From the NCBI RefSeq assembly GCF_000226565.1, contig NC_016041.1, positions 1,240,001-1,304,000 on the forward strand: 64,000 bases of DNA, written 5' to 3'. Each line of letters begins with the position of its first letter. The stretch's first letter is position 1. The translations under genes and the position numbers were made by a program. Of the stretch, positions 55,647 to 64,000 are shown one piece after another. The notes below the pieces were generated by a model that saw nothing but the letters and a program-made list of their open reading frames with translations, was not told the DNA's origin and did not search any database. The stretch comes from Glaciecola nitratireducens FR1064 (GTDB lineage: Bacteria; Pseudomonadota; Gammaproteobacteria; Enterobacterales; Alteromonadaceae).

Positions 55647-57563
55647 CTACCAATCCTTCTTATTCGGCCTTGAGAATCTCTCAAGTCGTCTTTTTTGTGA
55701 TTCTAAGAGCATTTTTCGTTGTAACAAAAACGCAGGGTCATCAGGTATTTTGTTCATCAACATTTGCATGCGCTGCATCTGCTCTTTTTCTTCTTGCGTC
55801 ATTTCTTCAAGCGGCTTCTGCTGCTGCAGATTACTTTTTTGCTCAACACCTTCGGCATTTTCGCCATCTTTGCCCTCTTCAGGCTCTTTACCCTCAGCTT
55901 CTTTAGATTCCTCCTCTGATTTTTGCTGTTCAGATTGCTTTTGCTCGTCATCGCCTTTGGTATTTTCGGAATCACTTTCATTTTGGTTTTGTTCGGAGTC
56001 CTGCTGCTCACCTTGCTGTTGCTCGCCCGACTGTTGCTCTCCTGATTGCTCTTCCTCATTTTGTTCGCCGGACTGTTGTTCGCTGTTTTGAGGATCGCCC
56101 GATTGCTTGTCTTGACCGTCCTGTTGCTGACCGTCTTGCTTCTGTTGTTCTTGTTGCTGCAGCAAATCTTCGACTAACTTTTTATTTGCCATCGCATTGG
56201 TGTGGCCAGGACGCTCCTTCAGAGCCTCATCGTACTTTTCGATGGCTTGCTCTAATTGTCCTAAACGGGCTAATGCGTTAGCTTGGTTATATGCTGATTC
56301 GGCGCCCGGAACCTTTTGAAAAGCCTCTAACGCAGCTTCGTAGTCTTGGTTTTTATAGAGGGCTGCACCTTTCCACATTGGATCTGCAAATATACTGCTC
56401 GCTTTGTCAAATTCTTGTTTTTTAAACGCTTCAATGCCTTGTTGATCGGCATTTTTAAAAACCTTGCTAAACCAATCGTTCGATTCTGTGCTTTGTTCTT
56501 CGGCAATTTGCTCATTAGCATAGGAGGGCTCTGCTGGCATCATCAGCACTGCGCTTAGTACTATCACTAAAAGCCCGCGTCTAAACGCATAGGCAGCAAA
56601 TGGCAGAATAATTAGAACGATAAATGCGCCCATGTCTTGCCATTGGTCGCCTTGCCCAATAATGTCTTCGTTGACTTGTTCTTGCGCAACTGTGAGGGAA
56701 GTGAATTTCATGTTTTGTATGTCACTATCATCACTCTGCATCGGCGTGTAGCGCCCATTGGTATTGCCAAGGACTTGTGAAAAGTAACGACTATTGAGAA
56801 CAGGCAATACAATATTCCCTCTAGCGTCCTTCATAAAACCGCCATCCAGCATCTTTATTGGAGCGCCTTTTTGCGTGCCCACTCCAAGCACAGAATAACG
56901 GTAGGGCGACTTTGCAATATGATCTTGAAGTACGTCGACATCGTCTAATTCAATACCGTCGCTGATCCAATAGATTTCCCCTTTATTGTAGCCTGCCGAT
57001 AATAATAATTGTTCAGCTTGCTCCATTGCATATAAAGGCTCGCTGCCCATTATGGGCATTATTTCAGGCTGTAAGCTAGGGATCAAAGTAGTAATGTTGG
57101 TCACGTCCGACGTAAGCGGGCTGATTGTAAACGCGTCTCCAGCATAGACCACTAAACCAACTTCGCCATCGTCAAAGCTATTGAGTAAATCAATCGTTTT
57201 AAATTTTGCGCGAGTGAGTCGATCCGGCTGCAGGTCGGTGGCACGCATTGACATCGACATGTCCAAAATGACCACCTTTCCTGTTGATACTTGGTAAACC
57301 GGCTGGGGTAATTTTTGCCAAGTTGGGCCCGCCATAGCGATGCTCGCTAAAAGCCATCCCAGTCCCACTAAATAGAACGGCGGTTTGTAAGATTTTTTAT
57401 CCTTAGCAACAACTAAATGCTTGTATAAATGGCTTGAGACAATGCCTTGCCATCCGCTCTGTTTACTAGAAATTTTAGTTAGCAACAGCGCAATAACAAG
57501 CAGAGGGACGATGGCTATGAGCCATTCTGGACGAATAAAATGAAATGCTTGCCAATCGATCAT
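55647..57563 (-). CDS. batBC: BatB-BatC fusion: vWA domain, TPR repeats and Gln/Glu-rich tail
   Basis: A 638-residue protein combining BatB and BatC. Two N-terminal membrane helices, a von Willebrand A domain with the MIDAS motif DMSMS at Asp101, a third helix (~310-335), TPR repeats (~380-470, AYNQANALARLGQLEQAIEKYD), then a ~110-residue low-complexity tail of Gln, Glu, Ser, Asp and Gly (~475-590). BatB and BatC are separate genes in Bacteroidetes. The tail makes the opposite strand look like a Ser/Cys-rich frame, which is an artefact. It overlaps batA by four bases. Confidence 0.88.
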   Translation of the reverse strand: MIDWQAFHFIRPEWLIAIVPLLVIALLLTKISSKQSGWQGIVSSHLYKHLVVAKDKKSYKPPFYLVGLGWLLASIAMAGPTWQKLPQPVYQVSTGKVVILDMSMSMRATDLQPDRLTRAKFKTIDLLNSFDDGEVGLVVYAGDAFTISPLTSDVTNITTLIPSLQPEIMPIMGSEPLYAMEQAEQLLLSAGYNKGEIYWISDGIELDDVDVLQDHIAKSPYRYSVLGVGTQKGAPIKMLDGGFMKDARGNIVLPVLNSRYFSQVLGNTNGRYTPMQSDDSDIQNMKFTSLTVAQEQVNEDIIGQGDQWQDMGAFIVLIILPFAAYAFRRGLLVIVLSAVLMMPAEPSYANEQIAEEQSTESNDWFSKVFKNADQQGIEAFKKQEFDKASSIFADPMWKGAALYKNQDYEAALEAFQKVPGAESAYNQANALARLGQLEQAIEKYDEALKERPGHTNAMANKKLVEDLLQQQEQQKQDGQQQDGQDKQSGDPQNSEQQSGEQNEEEQSGEQQSGEQQQGEQQDSEQNQNESDSENTKGDDEQKQSEQQKSEEESKEAEGKEPEEGKDGENAEGVEQKSNLQQQKPLEEMTQEEKEQMQRMQMLMNKIPDDPAFLLQRKMLLESQKRRLERFSRPNKKDW

Positions 57564-58612
57564 TTTTGGTCTCCAGAAGCACTATTCACAGCGTTCTCTG
57601 CCGGTTGAGTTGTTGATTTTTGTAAATGTGTGAAGGCGTGTTTAAGAAGATAAAATAAAGCATAAAGCGCACTCAGTATGATAGCGACCGCTAGAGGCAG
57701 ATAGAACAACGCGGTAAGTGGACGCAGTTTTTGTCCTTCCCCTGCAACAGGCTCAAGTCGATCGAGCGTTTCGTAAATGGCCTCTAACTCTTGAGTGTCG
57801 CGTGCTCTAAAGTATTGTCCGCCAGTTGACGTGGCGACATCTACTAAAAGGCGTTCGTCCAGATCTTGTGATGGATTAATAGTGCGACGGCCGAATACGC
57901 TTGCAATCTCTTGCACTTCAGCACCGAGACCAATGGTGTAAATAGTTACGCCTTTATCAATGGCTAACTCTTTGGCTTCTTCAGGTGTGATATTGCCGGC
58001 TGTATTTCTGCCGTCGGTTAGCAATATTAGCACTCTGTTGGACTCTTCTTTATCGTCAAAGCGTTTTACTGCAAGACCAATAGCGTCGCCAATTGCAGTG
58101 CGTTCACCCACTAAACCTAAAACAGATTCGTCAAGAAGCGTTTTTACTGTGTCTCTGTCAAATGTGAGCGGCGCTTGAAGGTAAGCCGTATCGGCAAATA
58201 AGATTAATCCTAAGCGGTCTCCAAGGCGTCTTTCAATGAAGTCTTTGAGCACAAATTTCGTCATAACAAGTCGATTTACTGCTCTGCCGTTGATGCGCAT
58301 GTCATCTTGTTTCATTGATCCTGAAAGGTCCACTGCAATCATAAGATCACGTCCTTCGTTTGGAATAGAAACGGGTTCTCCTAACCACTGCGGTCTTGCA
58401 GCAGCTACGACTAAACAAGTCCATATTAGTGTCGCTAAAAGTAGCCGAGACGTTGATTTTTTTTGACTTTGATCGGCGTGGCTTTGCACTTTCAAATAAT
58501 TCGGTACAAGTAATGCCGCGCTCTCACTAGTAGCCTTGCGAGGCGTAACGAAATAGATAAGCAGTGGAAGTGGGAGGATCGCCAGCACCCACAACCAAGC
58601 GAACTCAAACAT
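57560..58612 (-). CDS. batA: BatA protein, vWA domain
   Basis: A 350-residue membrane protein. MIDAS motif DLSGSMKQDD (Asp95) follows two N-terminal helices, and a C-terminal helix is at ~305-330. It is part of the BAT membrane complex, linked to oxidative or aeration stress tolerance. The ATG at 58612 has GGAG six bases upstream and overlaps the end of the DUF4381 gene; a start at 58636 would be longer than typical. Confidence 0.9.
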   Translation of the reverse strand: MFEFAWLWVLAILPLPLLIYFVTPRKATSESAALLVPNYLKVQSHADQSQKKSTSRLLLATLIWTCLVVAAARPQWLGEPVSIPNEGRDLMIAVDLSGSMKQDDMRINGRAVNRLVMTKFVLKDFIERRLGDRLGLILFADTAYLQAPLTFDRDTVKTLLDESVLGLVGERTAIGDAIGLAVKRFDDKEESNRVLILLTDGRNTAGNITPEEAKELAIDKGVTIYTIGLGAEVQEIASVFGRRTINPSQDLDERLLVDVATSTGGQYFRARDTQELEAIYETLDRLEPVAGEGQKLRPLTALFYLPLAVAIILSALYALFYLLKHAFTHLQKSTTQPAENAVNSASGDQK

Positions 58613-59201
58613 GTTGAACTCCTTGCTTATTAACACGTATCGGTTTAGACCTTGATATTTCAGTCGCGGTGGGTGGTAAGCAGTGTTTTATCCAAAGCGT
58701 AACTGCCTGCTTAGCGTCATCCACATGAATACTTGGTACTTTTGTGTATAAACTAGATTCAAGTTGAGCAAGTTGTGCTAGAGATTTATCATCAATTTTT
58801 TTAGTGTGCTTTGCTTGGTCTTGCAAAAATTGCTGCCAAGATCCACCTTGTAAGCTGTTGATTTCTTGAGAACCAAAATAATGCATAACGGCACGGCGTA
58901 AAACTGCGTGCAGGCTGACTAATGCTTGTGGTTCATTATTCGTAATGTTGTTAACCGCTTTTAACGCTTTGCGTTGAAATTTATGCTTGCGAGTGTACGC
59001 TACAACAAACCAAGAAATACCGGCTAGTGCCAATATTGCGACAACGATAACAACCCACCATCCCCAAGCGAGCGGCCATATCGAAGGTGTTTGCCCTAAG
59101 CTGACATCAGCAAGGTTTTCCAGTGCTGCTTCAAGGCCTGGATTAGCTTGTGCATTGACATCTAAAATATTGTTAATAAGGTCATTGGTGAGAGAGGTCA
59201 C
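58605..59201 (-). CDS. DUF4381 protein
   Basis: A 198-residue protein with one N-terminal-side membrane helix (~49-69) after a short leader and a helical cytoplasmic domain. It is the DUF4381 member that regularly follows DUF58 in BAT operons. The ATG overlaps the DUF58 stop (ATGA), and its end overlaps batA by 8 bases. Confidence 0.88.
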   Translation of the reverse strand: MTSLTNDLINNILDVNAQANPGLEAALENLADVSLGQTPSIWPLAWGWWVVIVVAILALAGISWFVVAYTRKHKFQRKALKAVNNITNNEPQALVSLHAVLRRAVMHYFGSQEINSLQGGSWQQFLQDQAKHTKKIDDKSLAQLAQLESSLYTKVPSIHVDDAKQAVTLWIKHCLPPTATEISRSKPIRVNKQGVQHV

Positions 59202-60205
59202 AATAGTTCCCCCATATCACGCTGATTCAACTGCTGCTCGATAGGATAAGCTGATGATATTGTTCTCAATCCAATTGCGTATCGAGCAAATAGTTGTTTA
59301 ATACCCTGAAAGTGAGAAGCCTGCTGAGCTTGATACTTCTGGTTGCTTGCTGCTTCACCTAAATTTACCTGCTGACGCTCAATACCATTAGTGATGGTTA
59401 ATGTCTGCTGCACGGCAGAGTTCGGCAATGAGATTTCCATTGGGTCGTTTACTAAAATAGCTTTAACTTCACAGTGGCGAGCTATATTACTAATAACCGC
59501 CATTGATGCATTATTTAGGCCGTTGAAATCGCTAATTAAATAAACCAATGCGCCGGGTTTTGCTAAATATTGAAGACGCTGTGTTGCTTTTAAAAATACG
59601 CTTTGCGCATCGATTTGTAGTGCTTCAAATTCCGGCTTATGTACATCCACTAACGTTTGTATCAAGGACAACGCGCTTTTTGCTTGGGCTTTTGGCTTGA
59701 GCTCAATATCTTGCGTGTTGTTGAAAATAACGCCGCCGACTTTATCGCCGCGCTGAATAGCATTCCAAGTTATCAATGAGGCAAGATGGGCTGCTTGTAC
59801 CGATTTGCATAAATAGGCTGTGCCAAAGTACATAGATTGGGTAAAGTCAGTGAATACGAAGACGGGCCTGTCACGCTCCTCCCTGAATACTTTTGTGTGT
59901 GTCTTTCCAGTACGAGCAGTGACGCGCCAGTCAATGCTGCGGATATCATCACCGGGCTGATAGTGCCTAGCTTCATCAAATTCCATCCCTCTGCCTTTGA
60001 TCTTGGAGCGATCGCCACCCGACAGAGCACCAGCGATATCGCGACTCGGGCTTAAATTAAGCAAATGAGACAAGGAACGATAGGACAACAGTTCCGGCAG
60101 ACCAATATCCACGCCATTAGTTTTATATTTTTCTAACCATAGCTGAATATCTTTAGGGGTTACTGCGTTGTTCTTATTTAATTCATTATTAACCATGAGC
60201 GACAT
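59198..60205 (-). CDS. DUF58 family protein
   Basis: A 335-residue DUF58 protein with the signature EFDEARHYQPGDDIRSIDWR and VTARTGKTHTKVFREERDRP. These proteins associate with MoxR AAA+ ATPases and vWA partners. The ATG at 60205 has GAGAA-type spacing upstream; the TTG at 60208 and ATG at 60196 are alternatives. It follows moxR after ~116 bases. Confidence 0.9.
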   Translation of the reverse strand: MSLMVNNELNKNNAVTPKDIQLWLEKYKTNGVDIGLPELLSYRSLSHLLNLSPSRDIAGALSGGDRSKIKGRGMEFDEARHYQPGDDIRSIDWRVTARTGKTHTKVFREERDRPVFVFTDFTQSMYFGTAYLCKSVQAAHLASLITWNAIQRGDKVGGVIFNNTQDIELKPKAQAKSALSLIQTLVDVHKPEFEALQIDAQSVFLKATQRLQYLAKPGALVYLISDFNGLNNASMAVISNIARHCEVKAILVNDPMEISLPNSAVQQTLTITNGIERQQVNLGEAASNQKYQAQQASHFQGIKQLFARYAIGLRTISSAYPIEQQLNQRDMGELL

Positions 60206-60321
60206 CAATCATTCTCAATTTATAGTCATCGCGTTTAAGCGCTGCACTAATTAATAGGGACGAACCTAATAAGGCTTTTTTTACCAAGAAATTGCTTAAC
60301 AAAGTGTCACCTGACAAAGAA

Positions 60322-61278
60322 TCACCCTACAGGAACAAGTTGAACGATTTTATCGAGAACAGCGTTGGCATTAATTCCTTCTGCTTGCGCTTGGTAGCTC
60401 AGTATGATTCGGTGCCTGAGCACATTGTGTATTACTGCCTGCACGTCATCTGGACCAACGAAATCTCTACCATTGAGCCACGCATGTGAGCGAGCACACC
60501 GTTCTAAGGCTATCGTAGCACGAGGGCTTGCTCCAAATTCAATCCACTGCGCCAATTCTGCGTCGTAACTTTCAGGGCGTCGGGTCGCCATAATGAGCTG
60601 TACTATATACGTTTCCAAAGCCGGTGCTAAATGCATCTGCATTATTTCAGTTCTTGCTTTTGCAATATCGCCTTGCGTTAGTTTTCTAACGATAGGCTTT
60701 TCTGTTTTTATTGCCTCGCCTCGAGTAAGACGTAAAATTTCTAATTCGGTCTCTGCTCCTGGGTAGTCAATTTCAACGTGCATTAGAAAACGGTCGAGTT
60801 GTGCCTCAGGGAGCGGATAAGTGCCTTCCTGTTCCAGTGGATTTTGCGTTGCCATTACTAAAAAGAGCTCAGATAATTTATAAGTTGTGTTACCAACGGT
60901 AATTTGACGTTCAGCCATAGCTTCAAGTAACGCAGACTGTACCTTCGCAGGTGCTCGGTTAATTTCGTCGGCTAGCACTAAGTTGTGAAACAATGGGCCT
61001 TTCTGAAAAATAAACTCACCCGTTTCTGGACGATATATATCAGTTCCCGTTAAATCTGCGGGCAGTAAATCGGGCGTGAACTGTACTCGATGAAAGTCAG
61101 CCTCGATGCCGTCTGACAATGCATTAACAGCTCTCGTCTTTGCAAGTCCTGGAGGACCTTCAACAAGCAAATGACCGTCTGCTAACAGAGCAATAAGTAT
61201 GCTCATTGTGAGAGAGGGTTGTCCTATGACTTGGGTGTTTAAATGGGCTTGTAATTGCTTAAACTCTTCTACTGCCAT
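60322..61278 (-). CDS. moxR: MoxR family AAA+ ATPase
   Basis: A 318-residue MoxR ATPase, first gene of the BAT operon. Walker A is GPPGLAKT (41-48), Walker B LVLADEINRAP, sensor 1 MATQNP, and an arginine-finger region near LPEAQLDRF. It probably remodels or loads metal or vWA partners. The region upstream (61279-61626) is shared with the divergent fadI gene. Confidence 0.93.
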   Translation of the reverse strand: MAVEEFKQLQAHLNTQVIGQPSLTMSILIALLADGHLLVEGPPGLAKTRAVNALSDGIEADFHRVQFTPDLLPADLTGTDIYRPETGEFIFQKGPLFHNLVLADEINRAPAKVQSALLEAMAERQITVGNTTYKLSELFLVMATQNPLEQEGTYPLPEAQLDRFLMHVEIDYPGAETELEILRLTRGEAIKTEKPIVRKLTQGDIAKARTEIMQMHLAPALETYIVQLIMATRRPESYDAELAQWIEFGASPRATIALERCARSHAWLNGRDFVGPDDVQAVIHNVLRHRIILSYQAQAEGINANAVLDKIVQLVPVG

Positions 61279-61559
61279 GGTTGATTTAGCCTTTGTTACG
61301 CTGCTTACATTATATTGAGTTGTCTATGCTTTTGTTTAATCGACTGTTACGCTGAGCATCGTTTCGATTCTCTGCTAGTCTTATATGTGGATCTATCTTA
61401 AAAATTCAACTTTTCGACTCGTAAATTTATGATTGGTTCTGTACTTTTTGTTTACGTTAAGAAATATAGCGGTACATATAAGGGTATTTTGGCGCTGATA
61501 TTTGCGGTTTTCACGTGTAAAATTTGAATTTTACCGTTTATTTTGCCACAATGCACACT

Positions 61560-61575
61560 AGAGGTCTGACCAGAG
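61560..61575 (+). promoter_or_regulatory. FadR-like operator upstream of fadI
   Basis: AGAGGTCTGACCAGAG contains the perfect dyad GGTCTGACC (61563-61571), close to the FadR core TGGTCNGACCA, about 55 bases upstream of the fadI start. The rest of the 348-base moxR-fadI gap shows no gene. Confidence 0.65.
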
Positions 61576-61602
61576 GTCGTTGCTAAGTATTTTTGCAACG
61601 AC
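61576..61602 (+). other. Hairpin in the fadI leader
   Basis: GTCGTTGC (61576-61583) and GCAACGAC (61595-61602) form an 8-bp stem with an 11-base T-rich loop, directly after the FadR-like site and 24 bases before the start codon. Confidence 0.45.
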
Positions 61603-61626
61603 TCATTTATAGCCACAGGATAATCT

Positions 61627-62937
61627 ATGTCACTTAATCAAGTTTTAAAAACTCAGCAGGGCGATAGGATCGCCATCGTTGCTGGACTGCGCACACCATT
61701 TGCTAAAATGGCAACCGATTTTCACGGTGTTCCTGCTGTAGATTTAGGCAAAATGGTAGTGAATGAGCTAATTCATAAACATAATATTGACCCCGCTATT
61801 ATTCAGCAAGTTGTTTATGGTCAAGTTGTGCAAATGCCTGAAGCGCCAAATATTGCGCGCGAAATTGTGCTGGGCACAGGCATGAATGTTCACACCGATG
61901 CATACAGCGTATCGCGAGCTTGCGCGACCAGTTTCCAGTCAACGGTGAATATCGCTGAGTCAATGATAGTGGGTAATATCGATGTCGGCATTGCTGGTGG
62001 TGCAGACTCAACATCAGTATCGCCAATTGGTGTGTCTAAAAAACTGGCACGCGCACTTACTGATTTACAGAAAACGAAAACGCTTGGTCAAAAACTGGCA
62101 GTCCTCAAAAAGTTAGGTTTAAAAGACTTACTGCCTGTGCCTCCAGCAGTTGCTGAGTACTCAACGGGTTTATCAATGGGACAGACTGCCGAGCAGATGG
62201 CAAAAACTCATGGCATTAGCCGCAGTTCGCAGGATGAACTGGCGCATCGTTCACATAGCCTTGCCGCGCAAAATTGGGAAGCCGGTAATTTGGATGGCGA
62301 AGTCATGACTGCTTATCCAGAGCCCTATAAAAAAGCGGTTTCAAGAGATAACAACGTGCGCTTCGATTCAAAACTAGAGGGCTATGCGAAGCTGCGCCCG
62401 GTGTTCGATAAAAAACACGGCACGGTTACTGCTGCTAACGCGACGCCTCTCACCGATGGTGCTTCAGCAATTATTATGATGACTGAGAGCAAAGCCAAAG
62501 CATTAGGCTATCAGCCAATTGGTTATTTGAAGAGCTATGCTTTTGCTGCTATCGACGTGTGGGAAGATATGCTCATGGGCCCATCATACGCTTCTCCAAT
62601 GGCGCTAGAACGCGCTGGGATGACATTGAACGACTTGACCTTAATTGAAATGCACGAAGCCTTTGCTGCACAGACCTTAGCGAACATCAAAATGTTTGGC
62701 AGTGATAAATTTGCAAAAGAAAAGCTGGGCAGAGACAAAGCAACCGGCGAAATTGATATGGATAAATTTAACGTCATGGGAAGTTCGTTAGCCTATGGAC
62801 ATCCATTTGCCGCTACTGGTACTAGAATGATTACACAAATGTTGAACGAACTTAACCGCCGCGGCGGTGGAACCGGTCTATTAACTGCTTGTGCGGCAGG
62901 TGGCTTGGGTGCAGCAATGATAGTGGAGACAGAATAA
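61627..62937 (+). CDS. fadI: Acetyl-CoA acyltransferase FadI
   Basis: A 436-residue beta-ketoacyl-CoA thiolase. The nucleophile is Cys99 in [11 protein letters not shown]; the His in [11 protein letters not shown] and the Cys in [12 protein letters not shown] complete the thiolase active site. It does the last step of beta-oxidation as the partner of FadJ, often for anaerobic or secondary fatty-acid use. ACAGGA upstream is a fair ribosome-binding site. A FadR-like operator precedes it. Confidence 0.94.
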   Translation: MSLNQVLKTQQGDRIAIVAGLRTPFAKMATDFHGVPAVDLGKMVVNELIHKHNIDPAIIQQVVYGQVVQMPEAPNIAREIVLGTGMNVHTDAYSVSRACATSFQSTVNIAESMIVGNIDVGIAGGADSTSVSPIGVSKKLARALTDLQKTKTLGQKLAVLKKLGLKDLLPVPPAVAEYSTGLSMGQTAEQMAKTHGISRSSQDELAHRSHSLAAQNWEAGNLDGEVMTAYPEPYKKAVSRDNNVRFDSKLEGYAKLRPVFDKKHGTVTAANATPLTDGASAIIMMTESKAKALGYQPIGYLKSYAFAAIDVWEDMLMGPSYASPMALERAGMTLNDLTLIEMHEAFAAQTLANIKMFGSDKFAKEKLGRDKATGEIDMDKFNVMGSSLAYGHPFAATGTRMITQMLNELNRRGGGTGLLTACAAGGLGAAMIVETE

Positions 62938-64000
62938 TGGGTGCATTTACCTTACAAAAACGAGAAGACGGTATTGCCATTTTAACTATGGATGTACCGG
63001 GCGACAGCATGAATACGCTGAAAGCTGACTTTGGCGATGAAGTTACTGCCATATTGGACGAAATCGAAAACGATGATGCCATTCGCGGTGTCGTAGTTGC
63101 TAGTGGTAAAAAAGATTCATTCGTGGCGGGTGCCGATGTCACCATGCTTGCGGCCTGCAATGATGCAGACGAAGCTGAAGAATTGTCTACTTCTGGTCAA
63201 AGACTGTTTGATCGCATGCAGGATATGAAAAAGACCTTTGTTGCTGCTATTCACGGCCCTGCTTTAGGTGGTGGCTTAGAGCTTGCGCTCGCTTGTCATT
63301 ATCGCGTTTGTTCTGATAGCCCGAAAACACAGCTGGGTTTGCCTGAAGTGCAGCTTGGTCTATTACCAGGAAGCGGCGGCACACAAAGATTGCCAGCACT
63401 CATTGGTATTCAACAAGCAATGAAGATGATGCTGACTGGTGCGCCAGTGCGCGCAAAACAAGCCAAGAAATATGGCATTGTTGACGACATGGTTCCGCAA
63501 TCAATCCTACTTGATGTTGCGATTGAAATGGCGAACAAAAAAATCAGTAAGCGTGTGTTGAAAAAAGACATGATGGCAAAAGCGCTAGAGAATACTTCTT
63601 TCGGACGCAACATATTGTTCAAAAAGGCGCGTGAACAGACGCTGTCTAAAACATTAGGGAATTATCCCGCACCTATGTACATTATTGATTGTATAGAAGC
63701 AGGCACAAATGATTCACGCAAAGGCTACGCTACTGAAGCCCGCTTATTTGGGCAGCTAGTGATGACACCAGAATCAAAACAACTGCGTGAAATTTTCTTT
63801 GCGACAACCGACATGAAGAAAGAGTCAGGCGTTGATGGTGTTGCAGCTGTTAAAGTGAAAAAGATTGGCGTGCTAGGCGGTGGATTAATGGGTGGTGGAA
63901 TTGCCTTTGTAACGGCGACTAAAGCAAAAGTACCTGCACGCATCAAAGACATCAATCCAAACGGCATTGCCGGCGCAATACGCTACAGCTATGACATTTT
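62937..64000 (+). CDS. fadJ: Fatty acid oxidation complex alpha subunit FadJ (partial)
   Basis: The 5' 354 codons are present; the window ends inside the gene. The start ATG overlaps the fadI stop by one base (TAATG). The N-terminal enoyl-CoA hydratase domain shows FVAGADVTML, GGGLELALACHYR and LGLLPGSGGTQRLP with the two glutamates. The NAD-binding start of the hydroxyacyl-CoA dehydrogenase domain begins near residue 309 (KKIGVLGGGLMGGGIA). FadI and FadJ together form the trifunctional complex. Confidence 0.93.
   Translation, partial: MGAFTLQKREDGIAILTMDVPGDSMNTLKADFGDEVTAILDEIENDDAIRGVVVASGKKDSFVAGADVTMLAACNDADEAEELSTSGQRLFDRMQDMKKTFVAAIHGPALGGGLELALACHYRVCSDSPKTQLGLPEVQLGLLPGSGGTQRLPALIGIQQAMKMMLTGAPVRAKQAKKYGIVDDMVPQSILLDVAIEMANKKISKRVLKKDMMAKALENTSFGRNILFKKAREQTLSKTLGNYPAPMYIIDCIEAGTNDSRKGYATEARLFGQLVMTPESKQLREIFFATTDMKKESGVDGVAAVKVKKIGVLGGGLMGGGIAFVTATKAKVPARIKDINPNGIAGAIRYSYDI

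Noticed and set aside
55636-56091. Ser/Cys-rich + strand frame opposite the BatBC tail
   Set aside because: It is the complement of a Gln/Glu-rich low-complexity coding region; composition alone makes it open.

Overview
The window comes from a marine-type gammaproteobacterium, most likely Alteromonadales (Alteromonas/Glaciecola-like). This rests on the dnaX-ybaB-recR-htpG-adk order, a gammaproteobacterial his operon with its own histidine-rich leader peptide, an IbpA-like Hsp20 with a sigma-32 promoter, FadI/FadJ, a DUF3379 anti-sigma factor and a moderate-to-low GC content. This is inference from gene content; no 16S gene is present. Nothing in the window looks like a plasmid, phage, CRISPR array or complete insertion sequence.

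Layout. 1-5.2 kb (+): the 3' end of dnaX, then ybaB, recR, htpG and adk (replication, repair, chaperone and nucleotide housekeeping). 5.3-10.6 kb: single genes on both strands (GMC oxidoreductase, DUF6482, DUF2244, a TSUP anion exporter, a small lipoprotein, a cytoplasmic GH13 enzyme). 10.7-18.3 kb (-): a ten-gene Mrp/Mbh-type cation/proton antiporter operon with three MrpD-like subunits and no full-length MrpA. 18.5-21.6 kb: a MAPEG protein, a heat-shock gene with a probable RNA thermometer, and a DUF885 protein. 22-31.1 kb (-): his leader/attenuator, then hisG-D-C-B-H-A, with ilvE inserted before hisF-hisIE. 31.3-35.3 kb (-): thioredoxin-fold protein, ElaA, a cytochrome c'-like lipoprotein, a DUF465 protein and a class V aminotransferase. 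35.6-39.7 kb (+): a Tat-exported solute-binding protein followed by a hybrid sensor kinase. 39.7-45.5 kb (-): a SLC13-type anion transporter and a sulfate-activation operon in the unusual order cysD-cysC-cysQ-cysN. 45.8-47.1 kb: two small envelope-protein genes that both look damaged or non-canonically expressed. 47.5-53.8 kb (-): HDOD/EAL protein, putP, ECF sigma/anti-sigma pair, and a second DUF885 peptidase-like lipoprotein. 53.9-61.3 kb (-): the complete BAT operon moxR-DUF58-DUF4381-batA-batBC-batD. 61.6-64 kb (+): fadI and the start of fadJ behind a FadR-like operator.

The biggest functional modules are ion homeostasis (the Mrp-like complex), histidine synthesis under classical attenuation, sulfate assimilation up to PAPS and its recycling by CysQ, envelope/stress systems (BAT, ECF sigma, Hsp20, HtpG) and fatty-acid oxidation. 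The most unusual observations are a hidden outer-membrane-type gene whose only plausible start is ATT, an adjacent glycine-zipper lipoprotein gene split by one in-frame TAG, the ilvE insertion in his, the three-MrpD antiporter with an extra small membrane subunit, and a ROSE-like thermometer before hsp20.
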